DNA from: Alphaproteobacteria bacterium
GTDB taxonomy: Bacteria; Pseudomonadota; Alphaproteobacteria; Caulobacterales; Caulobacteraceae
Assembly: GCA_025359785.1 (NCBI GenBank)
Contig: JANYET010000069.1
Span: 1-46,618 of the forward strand
Length of the DNA stretch: 46,618 nucleotides
Direction of reading: 5' to 3'
Shown: one piece after another, positions 34,998 to 44,546 of the stretch
How the letters are laid out: every line of letters starts with the position of its first letter
How positions within the stretch are numbered: the first letter of the stretch is position 1
Program-made: the position numbers and the translations under genes
The notes under the pieces: generated by a model
What the model was told of the DNA's origin: nothing
Seen by the model: the letters and a program-made list of their open reading frames with translations, nothing else
The model's database searches: none

Positions 34998-35671
34998 GCG
35001 TCCGCAGGCTTGCCCAGATTCAACCGGCCAGCTTCGCCTTCTCCGCGGCGACGCTGAAACGTATCCGCGAGGTGGTGACCCACTTCCCGGCCGGCCGCCA
35101 GCAGTCGGCGGTAATCCAGGCCCTGTGGCTGGTGCAGAAGCAGGAAGGCTGGGTCTCTGAGCCCGCCATCCGCGCCGTCGCCGAGCTGCTCGGCATGGCC
35201 GCGATCCGGGTGCTGGAGGTCGCGACCTTCTACACCATGTTCATGCTGGAGCCGGTGGGCGAGGTGGCCCTGGTGCAGGTCTGCGGCACCACGCCGTGCC
35301 AGACGCGTGGGGCAGAGGCGCTTCTTTCTGTGTGCAAGAGAAAGTTCGGCCCGTCGAACCATCGCTCGGCCGACGGCAAGTTCTATTGGCAGGAGGTCGA
35401 GTGCATGGGCGCCTGCGCCAACGCGCCGATGGCCGCGATCAACGACTACTACTACGAGGACCTGACGCCGGAGAGCTTCGAGAAACTGCTCGACGACTTC
35501 GCCGCCGGCAAGAAGCCCAAGCCCGGCTCGGCCATCGGCAGGATGGGCTCGGCGCCGCAGGGTGGCCCGATCGCGCTGACCGACGCCAAGCTCTACGACG
35601 GGTCGCTGGCCAAGAAGATCACCATCCCCAACCTGCCGCCCAAGGCCTCCAAGACGAGGGCCCCGGCATGA
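34994..35671 (+). CDS. nuoE: NADH-quinone oxidoreductase subunit E
   Basis: The 24-kDa-type thioredoxin-fold subunit with cluster N1a, 225 residues. Cluster ligands are in [14 protein letters not shown] and [12 protein letters not shown]. Compared with the short E. coli form it has a C-terminal extension of about 60 residues rich in Gly, Pro and Lys, which is common in alphaproteobacteria. Coupled to nuoD upstream and to a small membrane protein gene downstream by ATGA overlaps. Confidence 0.96.
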   Translation: MSVRRLAQIQPASFAFSAATLKRIREVVTHFPAGRQQSAVIQALWLVQKQEGWVSEPAIRAVAELLGMAAIRVLEVATFYTMFMLEPVGEVALVQVCGTTPCQTRGAEALLSVCKRKFGPSNHRSADGKFYWQEVECMGACANAPMAAINDYYYEDLTPESFEKLLDDFAAGKKPKPGSAIGRMGSAPQGGPIALTDAKLYDGSLAKKITIPNLPPKASKTRAPA

Positions 35672-35883
35672 GCCTCGATCTCGACCGGATGCGCCGCCGC
35701 AGTCATGGGGTTATGGCGATCAGCCTGCTGGCCGGCGTCTGCGCCGCGGCGGGCATCTACGGCTATCTCAAGCTGCACCAGCCCTGGACGATGGCGCTCT
35801 TCGTGGCCGCCGCCGTCGTGGGCTTCGGATGCCAGATCTGGTTCATCATCGGCCTGCGCGGCCCAAAGAACGGGGGCGCGTAG
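35668..35883 (+). CDS. Small two-helix membrane protein inside the nuo operon
   Basis: A 71-residue protein with a basic N-terminus ([14 protein letters not shown]) and two hydrophobic helices, about residues 15–32 and 42–62, ending in RGPKNGGA. No family is recognised. The ATG overlaps the nuoE stop (ATGA), and the stop is 2 bp before the nuoF start, so it is translated with the complex I subunits. The positive-inside rule places both termini in the cytoplasm. It may be an accessory or assembly protein of complex I, judged by position alone. Confidence 0.8.
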   Translation: MSLDLDRMRRRSHGVMAISLLAGVCAAAGIYGYLKLHQPWTMALFVAAAVVGFGCQIWFIIGLRGPKNGGA

Positions 35884-35885
35884 CG

Positions 35886-37202
35886 ATGGTCGGTTTGCTC
35901 GCGGACAAGGACCGCATCTTCCTCAACATCTACGGCCAGCGCGACTGGGGCCTTGAGGGCGCCAGGCTGCGCGGCGCCTGGAACGGCACGAAGGATATCG
36001 TCGCCCAGACGCCGGAGTGGATCTGCGACCAGATCAAGGCCTCGGGCCTGCGCGGCCGCGGCGGCGCCGGCTTCGCCACCGGCCTGAAGTGGACCTTCAT
36101 GCCCAAGGCCGAAAGCGAGCGGCCGCACTACCTGCTGGTCAACGCCGACGAGAGCGAGCCGGGCGCCTGCAAGGACCGCGACATCCTGCGCAACGACCCG
36201 CACCTGTTGATCGAGGGCTGCCTGATCGCCTGTAAGGCCATGCGGGCGCACACGGCCTACATCTATATCCGCGGCGAATATGTGCATGAGCGCGAGCGCC
36301 TGCTGGCCGCGATCAAGCAGGCCTATGACGCCAAGCTGATCGGCCCGGGCAACGTCCACGGCTGGGACTGCGACGTGCGCGTCACCCATGGCGGCGGCGC
36401 CTACATCTGCGGCGACGAAACCGCGCTGATGGAAAGCTTCGAGGGCAAGAAGGGCCAGCCGCGCCTGAAGCCGCCGTTCCCGGCCGGCGCCGGCATCTAT
36501 GGCTGCCCGACCACGGTCAACAACGTCGAGACCATCGCCGTGGTCGGCACCATCCTGCGTCGCGGCGCCGGCTGGTTCGCCCAGTTCGGCACGGAGAAGT
36601 CCACCGGCACCAAGCTGTTCGCCGGCTCCGGCCACCTGAACAAGCCCTGCGTGGTCGAGGACGCGGTCGGCATTTCGGTGAAACAGCTGATCGAGGACCA
36701 CTTCGGCGGCGTGCGCGGCGGCTGGGGCAACCTCAAGGCGGTGATCCCTGGCGGCATCTCGGTGCGGATGATCCCGGCCGAGCAGTGCGAAGAGGCCGTC
36801 ATGACCTACGAGGACCTGCAGGCTCGCGGCTCCGGCCTCGGCACCGGCACGATGATCGTCTTCGACAAGGACGCGGACCTGGTGAAGGCCATCGCGCGCG
36901 CCTCCTACTTCTACAAGCACGAGAGCTGCGGCCAGTGCACGCCGTGCCGCGAAGGCACGGGCTGGATGTGGCGGGTGATGGAACGCATGGTCACCGGCGA
37001 GGCCGAGATGAGCGAGATCGACCTGCTGCTCGACGTCGCGTCCCAAGTCGAAGGCCACACCATCTGCGGCCTGGGCGATGCGGCGGCCTGGCCGATCCAG
37101 GGCCTGTTCCGCCACATCCGCCACGAGGTCGAGGACCGGATCACCCAGTACCGCGCCGGCAAACCTCACGTGCAGGGCGCGACCCTGCAGGCGGCGGAGT
37201 AG
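35886..37202 (+). CDS. nuoF: NADH-quinone oxidoreductase subunit F
   Basis: The 438-residue NADH-binding subunit with FMN and cluster N3. NADH site [20 protein letters not shown]-site [20 protein letters not shown] and the 4Fe-4S ligands [13 protein letters not shown] plus [10 protein letters not shown] are present. It oxidises NADH and passes electrons to NuoE and NuoG. ATG 35886 starts 2 bp after the small membrane gene. It is followed 5 bp later by a coiled-coil gene rather than directly by nuoG. Confidence 0.97.
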   Translation: MVGLLADKDRIFLNIYGQRDWGLEGARLRGAWNGTKDIVAQTPEWICDQIKASGLRGRGGAGFATGLKWTFMPKAESERPHYLLVNADESEPGACKDRDILRNDPHLLIEGCLIACKAMRAHTAYIYIRGEYVHERERLLAAIKQAYDAKLIGPGNVHGWDCDVRVTHGGGAYICGDETALMESFEGKKGQPRLKPPFPAGAGIYGCPTTVNNVETIAVVGTILRRGAGWFAQFGTEKSTGTKLFAGSGHLNKPCVVEDAVGISVKQLIEDHFGGVRGGWGNLKAVIPGGISVRMIPAEQCEEAVMTYEDLQARGSGLGTGTMIVFDKDADLVKAIARASYFYKHESCGQCTPCREGTGWMWRVMERMVTGEAEMSEIDLLLDVASQVEGHTICGLGDAAAWPIQGLFRHIRHEVEDRITQYRAGKPHVQGATLQAAE

Positions 37203-37207
37203 GGCGG

Positions 37208-37450
37208 ATGAGCGAGGGACCGGATAATATCGTCCTGCAGATCCTCCGGCGCATCGAAACTCGGTTGGGCCGGGTCGAGCAGCGTCTGGATGACCTCACC
37301 GAGAGCGTGCGTGATATGAGCGTCCGGCTGGCCCACGTCGAAGAAAATCAATCCGGGCTTCAGCGGCGGCAGGATCGTTTCGATGCCGGGCTGGAACGGA
37401 TAGAACGGCGCCTCGACCTGATCGACGGGCCGCCGGGAGTTCGCGAATAA
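37208..37450 (+). CDS. Small coiled-coil protein between nuoF and nuoG
   Basis: An 80-residue protein made of heptad repeats: ILRRIETRLGRVEQRLDDLTE, split by VRDMSVRLAHVEENQ and ending DAGLERIERRLDLI. The sequence is almost all charged and Leu/Ile/Val, with no Cys and no membrane segment. Similar short coiled coils occur as stand-alone genes in alphaproteobacteria. Its TAA overlaps the ATG of nuoG (TAATG), so it is tightly coupled. Function unknown; a scaffold or oligomerising role is only a guess. Confidence 0.75.
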   Translation: MSEGPDNIVLQILRRIETRLGRVEQRLDDLTESVRDMSVRLAHVEENQSGLQRRQDRFDAGLERIERRLDLIDGPPGVRE

Positions 37451-39525
37451 TGCCCATCTGCAAGGTCGACGGCGTCGAGGTTGAGTTCGAGCCCGGGATG
37501 AATGTCCTGCAGGTGGCGGAGCTCGCGGGGAAGGAAATCCCGCGCTTCTGCTACCACGAGCGGCTGAGCATCGCCGGCAACTGCCGCATGTGCCTGGTCG
37601 AGGTGAAGCCCGGTCCGCCGAAGCCGCAGGCGTCCTGTGCCCTGCCGGCCGCCGAGAACATGGAGATCTTCACCGACACGCCGATGGTCCGGAAGGCCCG
37701 GCATGGGGTGATGGAATTCCTGCTGATCAACCACCCGCTGGACTGCCCGATCTGCGACCAGGGCGGCGAGTGCGACCTGCAGGATCAGGCCATGGGCTAT
37801 GGCCGCGACGACAGCCGCTACGCCGACAACAAGCGCGCCGTCGAAGAGAAGTTCATGGGGCCGTTGATCAAGACGGTCATGACCCGCTGCATCCAGTGCA
37901 CCCGCTGCGTCCGGTTCATCACCGAGGTGGCCGGCGTGCCGGAAATCGGTCTCATCTCTCGCGGCGAAGACGTTGAAATCACGACTTATCTCGACAAGGC
38001 CGTGACCTCTGAACTCTCCGCCAACATCATCGACCTCTGCCCGGTGGGCGCGCTGACCTCGAAGCCCTACGCCTTCAACGCCCGGCCCTGGGAACTGAAG
38101 AAAACCGAGAGCGTCGATGTGATGGACGCCCTGGGCTCGGCGATCCGGGTGGATGCGCGCGGCTCGGCCGTGCTGCGCGTCCTGCCGCGCGTCAACGAGG
38201 ACATCAACGAGGAGTGGATCTCCGACAAGACCCGCTATGCCGTCGACGGCCTGGCCCGGCAGCGTCTGGACCGTCCCTACATCCGCGAGGCCGGCAAGCT
38301 GCGCCCGGCGACGTGGTCGGAAGCGCTGGATGCGGTGGCGACCAGGCTGAAGGCCACCGCGCCCGACCGCATCGGCGTCATCGCCGGGGCCTTGCAGGAC
38401 GCGGAGTCCATGAAGGCCGCGCTCGACCTGTTCCGGGGTCTGGGCGTGCAGTCGATCGACTGCCGCGAGGACGGCATGGCGCTGGGTGATGGCCCGCGCC
38501 AGAGCTGGCTGTTCAACTCGACGATCTCCGGCATCGAAGACGCCGACGTCGTGCTGCTGGTCGGCGTCAATCCGCGGCTGGAAGCCTCGGTGCTGAACGC
38601 GCGCCTGCGTAAGCGTTGGCTGGCCGGCGCGCTGAAGGTGGGGGTGATCGGCGAGCCGGTCGATCTGACCTATCCTTACGAATACCTGGGGGCGGGCCCG
38701 AAGAGCCTGGCTGGCCTTTCCAAGGCCAAGGGCGACTTCGTCACGGCGCTGAAATCGGCCAAGGCTCCGGCCATCATCGTTGGGGCCGGCGCGCTGAACC
38801 GCCCCGACAGCGCCGCGGTGCTGCGGGCCGCGGGCGCGGTCGCCAATAGCTTCGGCATGACCTGGAACGTGCTGCACTCAGCGGCCTCGCGCGTCGGCGG
38901 CCTGGACCTCGGGTTCACGCCCGGCGAGGGCGGCAAGACGGCGGGCGAACTGGCGGCCAAGGGCGGCGCCGACGTGCTGTTCCTGCTGGGCGCCGACGAG
39001 ATCGATGCGTCGGCCTCCGGGGCCTTCACCGTCTATCTGGGCACGCACGGCGACCGTGGCGCGCACGGCGCCGACGTGATCCTGCCGGGCGCTGCCTATA
39101 CCGAAAAGAACGGCCTCTACGTCAACACCGAGGGCCGGGTGCAGCAAGGCGTCCGCGCGGTGTTCCCCAAGGGTGAGGCCAAGGAAGACTGGGCGATCCT
39201 GCGGGCGCTGTCCGAACGCCTGGGCGCCAAGCTGCCCTACGACAGCCTGGACCAGCTGCGCAGCCATCTGTTCGCCGACCATCCGAGCTTCGGCCGCATC
39301 GACCACGTGGATGGCCCGCAAGCCGCCGCCGACCTCGACCTGGGATCGCTGGGCGGCCAACAGGGGGGCGGCCAACAGGGGGGCGGGAAGGGCGAGGTCT
39401 CCGACGCGCCGTTCGTAAGCGCCATCACGGCCTTCTATCAGAGCAACGCCATCGCGCGCGCCAGCGTGACCATGGCCGAGTGCGCCGCCCAGGCCTCGGG
39501 CGCGTCGAAGATCGCGGCGGAATAG
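37450..39525 (+). CDS. nuoG: NADH-quinone oxidoreductase subunit G
   Basis: The 691-residue 75-kDa-type subunit. The N-terminal ferredoxin-like domain holds cluster N1b (CYHERLSIAGNCRMCLVEV and a later Cys), then His-Cys ligands in HPLDCPICDQGGECDLQDQ, then 4Fe-4S ligands RCIQCTRCVRF and a Cys in DLCPVGAL. The rest is a molybdopterin-oxidoreductase-like domain without the cofactor. Near residue 635 a 15-bp tandem repeat adds a GGQQG pair. A REP-like element separates it from nuoH, the widest gap in the operon. Confidence 0.97.
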   Translation: MPICKVDGVEVEFEPGMNVLQVAELAGKEIPRFCYHERLSIAGNCRMCLVEVKPGPPKPQASCALPAAENMEIFTDTPMVRKARHGVMEFLLINHPLDCPICDQGGECDLQDQAMGYGRDDSRYADNKRAVEEKFMGPLIKTVMTRCIQCTRCVRFITEVAGVPEIGLISRGEDVEITTYLDKAVTSELSANIIDLCPVGALTSKPYAFNARPWELKKTESVDVMDALGSAIRVDARGSAVLRVLPRVNEDINEEWISDKTRYAVDGLARQRLDRPYIREAGKLRPATWSEALDAVATRLKATAPDRIGVIAGALQDAESMKAALDLFRGLGVQSIDCREDGMALGDGPRQSWLFNSTISGIEDADVVLLVGVNPRLEASVLNARLRKRWLAGALKVGVIGEPVDLTYPYEYLGAGPKSLAGLSKAKGDFVTALKSAKAPAIIVGAGALNRPDSAAVLRAAGAVANSFGMTWNVLHSAASRVGGLDLGFTPGEGGKTAGELAAKGGADVLFLLGADEIDASASGAFTVYLGTHGDRGAHGADVILPGAAYTEKNGLYVNTEGRVQQGVRAVFPKGEAKEDWAILRALSERLGAKLPYDSLDQLRSHLFADHPSFGRIDHVDGPQAAADLDLGSLGGQQGGGQQGGGKGEVSDAPFVSAITAFYQSNAIARASVTMAECAAQASGASKIAAE
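39351..39387. repeat. 15-bp in-frame tandem repeat in nuoG
   Basis: GGGCGGCCAACAGGG at 39351–39365 is repeated at 39366–39380, with a partial third copy GGGCGGG at 39381–39387. Being 15 bp it keeps frame and encodes Gly/Gln-rich GGQQG units. Confidence 0.9.
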
Positions 39526-39545
39526 GAATGGTCTTGCAACATACG

Positions 39546-39652
39546 CCGCTCATCCCCGCGAAGGCGGGGACCCAAGCTGAGTCCGCGGGTGGAGTGGGGC
39601 TTTGCCAACGCCTGGACGCCCTATGGATTCCCGGCTTCGCGGGGACGAGCGG
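39546..39652. repeat. REP-like palindromic element between nuoG and nuoH
   Basis: An 18-nt left arm (39546–39563) matches the complement of 39635–39652 at 17 of 18 positions. Inside the left arm a perfect hairpin CCCCGC-GAAG-GCGGGG lies at 39554–39569. This TCATCCCCGCGAAGGCGGGGA sequence is a widespread alphaproteobacterial/proteobacterial dispersed repeat. Confidence 0.85.
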
Positions 39653-39667
39653 TAAGGGGGTGAGCGC

Positions 39668-40756
39668 ATGAGCCCGGCCGTCATCAATTCCGACAGCCCG
39701 GTGATCTGGACCCTGCTGACCGTCGGTCAGATCCTGCTGGTGACCGTGGTCCTGCTGCTCACGCTGGCCATCTTCCTGATCTACGGCGACCGTAAAATCT
39801 TCGCCGCCGTGCAGATGCGCAGGGGCCCCAACGTCGTGGGTCCTTTCGGCCTGCTGCAATCCTTCGCCGATCTCGGCAAGTTCCTGATCAAGGAACTGGT
39901 GATCCCGGCCGGCGCCGACAAGTTCGTCTTCCTGCTGGCGCCGATGATCAGCGTCACCCTGGCGCTGGGCTCGTGGGCGGCCATGCCGTTGGCGCCGGGC
40001 TGGGTGGTCTCCAACATCAATGTGGGGATCCTCTACCTGTTCGCGGTCTCCTCCCTGGGCGTCTACGGCATCATCATGGGCGGCTGGGCGTCCAACTCGA
40101 AGTACCCGTTCCTGGGCGCGCTGCGCTCGGCGGCGCAGATGGTCAGCTACGAGGTCTCCATCGGCTTCGTGATCATCACGGTGATCCTGCTGTCTGGCAG
40201 CCTGAACCTGACACGCATCATCGAGCTGCAGGCCGGCGGCTTTTGGCACTGGAACATCCTGGGCGGCGCGGGACTGCAAAACCTGCCGCTGGCCCTGGTG
40301 ATGATTCCCATGGGCGTGATCTTCTTCATCTCCGGGCTCGCCGAAACCAACCGCCCCCCATTCGACCTTCCCGAGGCCGAGAGCGAGCTCGTGGCCGGCT
40401 ACGCCATCGAATACGGTTCGACGCCCTACCTGCTGTTCTACCTGGCGGAGATGTCGAACATCCTGCTGATGAGCGGCCTGATGGCGGTGCTTTTCCTGGG
40501 CGGCTGGCAGGCCCCGTTCCCGACCGCAACGCTCACCGCGCACTGGGCGCCGACAGCGGTCAGCCTGTTCGGGTTCATGTGGCTCTATCTGAAGTCACTC
40601 TTCGTCTTCTTCATGAACGCTATGGTCCGCGCCGTGGTGCCGCGTTACCGCTACGATCAGCTGATGCGTCTGGGCTGGAAGGTGTTCCTGCCGACCTCGC
40701 TGGTCGCCGTCGCGATCGTCGCCGGCTGGCGGGTCTATGCGCCGGTGATGGGATGA
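39668..40756 (+). CDS. nuoH: NADH-quinone oxidoreductase subunit H
   Basis: A 362-residue membrane subunit with about eight helices that links the peripheral arm to the proton-pumping arm near the quinone site. Conserved loops [18 protein letters not shown] (here [19 protein letters not shown]), [13 protein letters not shown] and the acidic [20 protein letters not shown] are present. ATG 39668 has a ribosome site AAGGGGG some 6 nt upstream that comes from just outside the REP element. The stop overlaps a small lipoprotein gene (ATGA). Confidence 0.97.
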   Translation: MSPAVINSDSPVIWTLLTVGQILLVTVVLLLTLAIFLIYGDRKIFAAVQMRRGPNVVGPFGLLQSFADLGKFLIKELVIPAGADKFVFLLAPMISVTLALGSWAAMPLAPGWVVSNINVGILYLFAVSSLGVYGIIMGGWASNSKYPFLGALRSAAQMVSYEVSIGFVIITVILLSGSLNLTRIIELQAGGFWHWNILGGAGLQNLPLALVMIPMGVIFFISGLAETNRPPFDLPEAESELVAGYAIEYGSTPYLLFYLAEMSNILLMSGLMAVLFLGGWQAPFPTATLTAHWAPTAVSLFGFMWLYLKSLFVFFMNAMVRAVVPRYRYDQLMRLGWKVFLPTSLVAVAIVAGWRVYAPVMG

Positions 40757-40953
40757 AGTCTCTGGTGCTGATCCTCGCCGCCACCCTGGGCCTCGGCGCG
40801 TGCGAGACCACGGGCAACAACGTGTCCGGCACCGCCGACTACGACTCGCTGAAGCGCGCGACCGACGACTGCAAGGCCACCGGCGGGAACCTCGTCCTGA
40901 AGGTCGAGGGCAACGCGATGTACATCCAAGACTACGTCTGCAAGGTGAAATGA
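40753..40953 (+). CDS. Small lipoprotein inside the nuo operon
   Basis: A 66-residue protein with a signal peptide and lipobox: [17 protein letters not shown], with Cys17 as the lipidated residue. The mature part of about 50 residues ends [11 protein letters not shown] and has two further cysteines ([15 protein letters not shown]) that could form a disulfide. No named family is recognised. Both ends overlap neighbours by ATGA (nuoH stop, nuoI start), so it is translated with complex I. It would be anchored on the periplasmic side of a membrane. Confidence 0.82.
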   Translation: MKSLVLILAATLGLGACETTGNNVSGTADYDSLKRATDDCKATGGNLVLKVEGNAMYIQDYVCKVK

Positions 40954-41444
40954 TGTTCAGCCGTATCGGACAGGCGATGAAGGGCGCGATGCTGCTGGAC
41001 TTCGCCGGCGCGCTCGGCCTCGGGCTGAAATACATGGTGCGCCCCAAGGCCACCGTCCTCTATCCGCACGAGCGCAATCCGCAGAGCCCGCGGTTCCGGG
41101 GCGAGCACGCGCTGCGCCGCTATCCGAACGGCGAGGAACGCTGCATCGCCTGCAAGCTGTGCGAGGCGATCTGCCCGGCCCAGGCCATCACCATCGAGGC
41201 CGAGCCCCGCGAAGACGGCAGCCGGCGCACGACCCGCTATGACATCGACATGGTCAAATGCATCTACTGCGGCCTGTGCCAGGAGGCCTGCCCGGTGGAC
41301 GCCATCGTCGAAGGGCCCAACCTGGAATTCGCGGTCGAGACGCGCGAAGAACTCTACTACGACAAGGCCAAACTGCTCGACAATGGCGACCGCTGGGAAC
41401 GCGAGATCGCGAAGAATCTGGAACTGGATGCGCCCTATCGCTAA
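40950..41444 (+). CDS. nuoI: NADH-quinone oxidoreductase subunit I
   Basis: A 164-residue ferredoxin-like subunit with clusters N6a and N6b. Both CxxCxxCxxxCP motifs are visible: [16 protein letters not shown] and [16 protein letters not shown]. Two consecutive ATGs occur at 40950 and 40953; the first gives an ATGA overlap with the lipoprotein stop, the usual joint in this operon, so it is used. An amphipathic N-terminal helix precedes the ferredoxin fold. An 18-bp palindrome covers its stop. Confidence 0.96.
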   Translation: MMFSRIGQAMKGAMLLDFAGALGLGLKYMVRPKATVLYPHERNPQSPRFRGEHALRRYPNGEERCIACKLCEAICPAQAITIEAEPREDGSRRTTRYDIDMVKCIYCGLCQEACPVDAIVEGPNLEFAVETREELYYDKAKLLDNGDRWEREIAKNLELDAPYR

Positions 41445-41460
41445 GACCCGCGCGGGTCTT
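41443..41460. other. 18-bp perfect palindrome at the nuoI–nuoJ gap
   Basis: AAGACCCGCGCGGGTCTT is its own complement and starts within the nuoI stop codon. In mRNA it can form a short stem. No T-run follows, so it is more likely a processing or stability site than a terminator. Confidence 0.6.
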
Positions 41461-41506
41461 CGCGCCAAGCGAATCTAAGACGAAACGACGGGAGCTGGAA
41501 CAGCCG

Positions 41507-42136
41507 ATGGCCCTGCAGGCGATCGCATTTTATCTGATGGCGGCGGTGACGCTGGCGAGCGGCGTGGCCGTCGTCTCGGCGAAGAATCCTGTCCACTCCG
41601 TGCTGTTCCTGATCGCGTCGTTCTTCTCGGCGGCGGGCCTGTTCGTGCTGCTCGGGGCCGAGTTCCTGGCGATGCTGCTGGTGGTCGTCTACGTGGGCGC
41701 CGTGGCGGTGCTGTTCCTGTTCGTGGTGATGATGCTGGACGTCGACTTCGCCCAGCTGCGCCAGGGTTTCGCCCGCTACATGCCGCTGGGCGGCCTGATC
41801 GCCGGGGGCCTGGCCATCGAGATGGTCGTGGTCTCCACCACGGTCGCCACCAACGGCGCGGCCCGTCTCAACGATACGCCAATGGCCCAGGGCAAGGACT
41901 CGCTGGCCGGAGTCTCCAACGCCGAGGCGATCGGGCGCGTGCTCTATACGAACTACGTCTACTTCTTCCAGGCCGCCGGCATGGTGCTGCTGGTGGCGAT
42001 GATCGGGGCCATCGTGCTGACGCTCCGCCACAAGCCCGGCGTGAAGCGCCAGATCATCATGGATCAGGTGCTGCGCACGCCCGCGACCGGCATGACCATG
42101 GTCTCGCCCAAGCCCGGCGAAGGGATCGACATATGA
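41507..42136 (+). CDS. nuoJ: NADH-quinone oxidoreductase subunit J
   Basis: A 209-residue membrane subunit with five helices. The N-terminal [20 protein letters not shown] and the third-helix [21 protein letters not shown], with its pi-bulge region, are typical. It follows a 62-bp gap, so it is not directly coupled to nuoI; GGAG is about 12 nt before the ATG. The stop overlaps nuoK (ATGA). The last ~30 residues are a soluble tail. Confidence 0.96.
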   Translation: MALQAIAFYLMAAVTLASGVAVVSAKNPVHSVLFLIASFFSAAGLFVLLGAEFLAMLLVVVYVGAVAVLFLFVVMMLDVDFAQLRQGFARYMPLGGLIAGGLAIEMVVVSTTVATNGAARLNDTPMAQGKDSLAGVSNAEAIGRVLYTNYVYFFQAAGMVLLVAMIGAIVLTLRHKPGVKRQIIMDQVLRTPATGMTMVSPKPGEGIDI

Positions 42137-42441
42137 TCATTGGTCTCGCCCACTATCTCGCGGTCGCCGCGATCCTTTTCACCATCGGGGTCTTCGGCAT
42201 TTTCGTGAACCGCAAGAACATCATCGTCATCCTGATGTCGGTGGAGCTGATCCTGCTCGCCGTGAACATCAACCTCGTGGCCTTCTCGGCCTACCTCGGC
42301 AACGTCACCGGCCAGATCTTCGCGATGTTCGTGCTTACCGTCGCGGCCGCCGAGGCCGCCGTGGGCCTGGCGATCCTGGTGACCTTCTTCCGTAACCGTG
42401 GCGACATCGCCGTGGACGACGCCTCGATGATGAAGGGCTGA
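42133..42441 (+). CDS. nuoK: NADH-quinone oxidoreductase subunit K
   Basis: A 102-residue, three-helix MrpC-like subunit of the proton channel arm. The conserved membrane glutamates are in [17 protein letters not shown] and in [15 protein letters not shown]. The start overlaps nuoJ by ATGA and it ends 2 bp before nuoL. Length is normal. Confidence 0.97.
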   Translation: MIIGLAHYLAVAAILFTIGVFGIFVNRKNIIVILMSVELILLAVNINLVAFSAYLGNVTGQIFAMFVLTVAAAEAAVGLAILVTFFRNRGDIAVDDASMMKG

Positions 42442-42443
42442 GC

Positions 42444-44531
42444 ATGGACGCCAAGCTCCTCGTCACCATCATCCTCTACGGTCCGCTGCTGGGCGCGATC
42501 GTCGCTGGGCTGTTCGGCAAGCGGCTGGGCGCCCTCGTCTCCATGTCGGTGACCACCGGCTTCCTGATGCTGTCGGCGGTCCTGTCGTGGGTGGTGTTCA
42601 GCCAGTGGACCTGGGGCGGCCTCGAGCCCTTCACCATCACCTACGCGCCGTTCATTCAGGTCGGCAAATTCGTCTCCAACTGGTCGTTCCGGCTGGATGG
42701 CCTGTCGGCGGTGATGCTGGTCGTGGTGACCACGGTCTCCAGCCTCGTGCACCTCTACAGCTGGGGGTACATGGCGGAAGACGACGGCAAGCCGCGGTTC
42801 TTCGGCTACCTGTCGCTGTTCACCTTCGCCATGCTGAGCCTGATCAGCGCTGCGGACTTCATGCAGCTGTTCTTCGGCTGGGAAGGCGTGGGCCTGGCGA
42901 GCTACCTGCTGATCGGCTTCTGGCACCACAAGCCCACCGCCAACGCCGCGGCGATCAAGGCTTTCGTGGTCAACCGGGTCGGCGACTTCGGCTTCGCGCT
43001 CGGCATCATGACGGTCTTCTGGTCGCTGGGCTCGATCCAGTTCGCCCAGATTTTCCCGCTGGTCGCCGGCCACGCCAATGACGCCTGGAATTTCGCCGGC
43101 CACAGCTTCCGGCTCATGGACCTTGCGTGCGCGCTGCTGTTCGTGGGCGCCATGGGCAAGTCGGCCCAGTTCTTCCTGCACACCTGGCTGCCGGACGCCA
43201 TGGAAGGCCCGACCCCGGTGTCCGCCCTGATCCACGCCGCGACCATGGTCACCGCCGGCGTCTACATGGTCTGCCTGCTGTCGCCGATGTTCGAATATGC
43301 GCCGGTCGCCAAGCACATCGTCGTGGTGATCGGGGCCATCACCGCGCTGTTCGCCGCCACCGTCGGTCTGGTGCAGAACGACATCAAGCGGGTCATCGCC
43401 TATTCGACCTGCTCACAGCTTGGCTACATGTTCATGGCCGCCGGCGTCGGCGCCTATCAAGCCTCGATGTTCCACCTGTTCACCCACGCCTTCTTCAAGG
43501 CCCTGTTGTTCCTGGGCGCCGGATCGGTGATCCACGCCATGGCCCACGAGCAGGACATGCGCCGCTACGGCAACCTGGCGAAGTACCTGCCGGTGACCTT
43601 CGTGGTCATGACCATCGGCACCATCGCGATCACCGGCCTGGGCATCCCGGGTCTGGGCGGTTTCGCCGGCTTCTATTCCAAGGACTCGATCATCCAGGCA
43701 GCCTACAGCGCCGGGCACGCGGGCGATCCGATCGGCTATTTCGCGTTCGTCATGGGGGTGTTCGTGGCCGGGCTCACCGCCTTCTACTCCTGGCGTGTGG
43801 CCTTCTTCACCTTCAACGGCCATGCCCGCTGGACGTCGCAAGACCTCGAGCATCATTGGCACAACCGCGATCATGACCACGGTGATCAGGCTCACGACGA
43901 CCACGCTCACGCCGCCGAGAGCCATTCGGAACCCGACACCGGCGACCACGGGGGCGAACATGTCCATCTGCCGCACGAGAGCCCGTGGACCATGCGCCTG
44001 CCGCTGATCCTGCTGTCGATCGGCGCGATCGCCTCGGGCTTCGTTTTCGCCGGCAAGTTCATCGGCGAGCAGCACCTGGAATTCTGGAAGGGCGCGATCT
44101 TCACCGCCGCCAACAACCACGTCCTGGCCGAGGTCGAGGCGCCGCTCTGGATCGCTCAGGCGCCGCTGATCGTCTCGGTGCTGGGCCTGCTGTTCGCGGC
44201 CTGGATGTACATCGTCAAGGAAGGCATCGGCGCCAGGTGGGCGGCGGCCCAGGGCCCGGTCTACCTGTTCCTCTACAACAAGTGGTTCTTCGATGAGCTC
44301 TATGAGGCGACCTTCGTGAAGGGCGCCAAGCTGCTGGGCGACCTGTTCTGGAAGGGCGGCGATCAGAAGCTGATCGACGGCCTGGGTCCCGACGGGGTCT
44401 CCGCCGTCTCGATACAGGTGGGCAAGGGCGCGGGCCGCCTGCAGACCGGATTTCTCTATCACTACGCCTTTGTGATGCTGCTCGGCGTCGCGGCGATCCT
44501 GTCCTACGCCCTCTGGGCCTGGAACGCGTAA
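42444..44531 (+). CDS. nuoL: NADH-quinone oxidoreductase subunit L
   Basis: A 695-residue antiporter-like proton-pumping subunit with about 16 helices and the long lateral helix near the C-terminus. Visible are [18 protein letters not shown] with the functional Glu, [33 protein letters not shown] with Lys/His, and the piston-helix end [17 protein letters not shown]. Between late helices there is a His/Asp-rich loop of about 45 residues with 13 His. Length is slightly long because of that loop. It starts 2 bp after nuoK. Confidence 0.97.
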   Translation: MDAKLLVTIILYGPLLGAIVAGLFGKRLGALVSMSVTTGFLMLSAVLSWVVFSQWTWGGLEPFTITYAPFIQVGKFVSNWSFRLDGLSAVMLVVVTTVSSLVHLYSWGYMAEDDGKPRFFGYLSLFTFAMLSLISAADFMQLFFGWEGVGLASYLLIGFWHHKPTANAAAIKAFVVNRVGDFGFALGIMTVFWSLGSIQFAQIFPLVAGHANDAWNFAGHSFRLMDLACALLFVGAMGKSAQFFLHTWLPDAMEGPTPVSALIHAATMVTAGVYMVCLLSPMFEYAPVAKHIVVVIGAITALFAATVGLVQNDIKRVIAYSTCSQLGYMFMAAGVGAYQASMFHLFTHAFFKALLFLGAGSVIHAMAHEQDMRRYGNLAKYLPVTFVVMTIGTIAITGLGIPGLGGFAGFYSKDSIIQAAYSAGHAGDPIGYFAFVMGVFVAGLTAFYSWRVAFFTFNGHARWTSQDLEHHWHNRDHDHGDQAHDDHAHAAESHSEPDTGDHGGEHVHLPHESPWTMRLPLILLSIGAIASGFVFAGKFIGEQHLEFWKGAIFTAANNHVLAEVEAPLWIAQAPLIVSVLGLLFAAWMYIVKEGIGARWAAAQGPVYLFLYNKWFFDELYEATFVKGAKLLGDLFWKGGDQKLIDGLGPDGVSAVSIQVGKGAGRLQTGFLYHYAFVMLLGVAAILSYALWAWNA

Positions 44532-44546
44532 GGGAGCGCCGGTCGT

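Noticed and set aside
39480..39671. A 63-residue frame with PLIPAKAGTQ and WIPGFAGTSG
   Set aside because: These peptides are the usual translation of REP-like repeats, not a gene.
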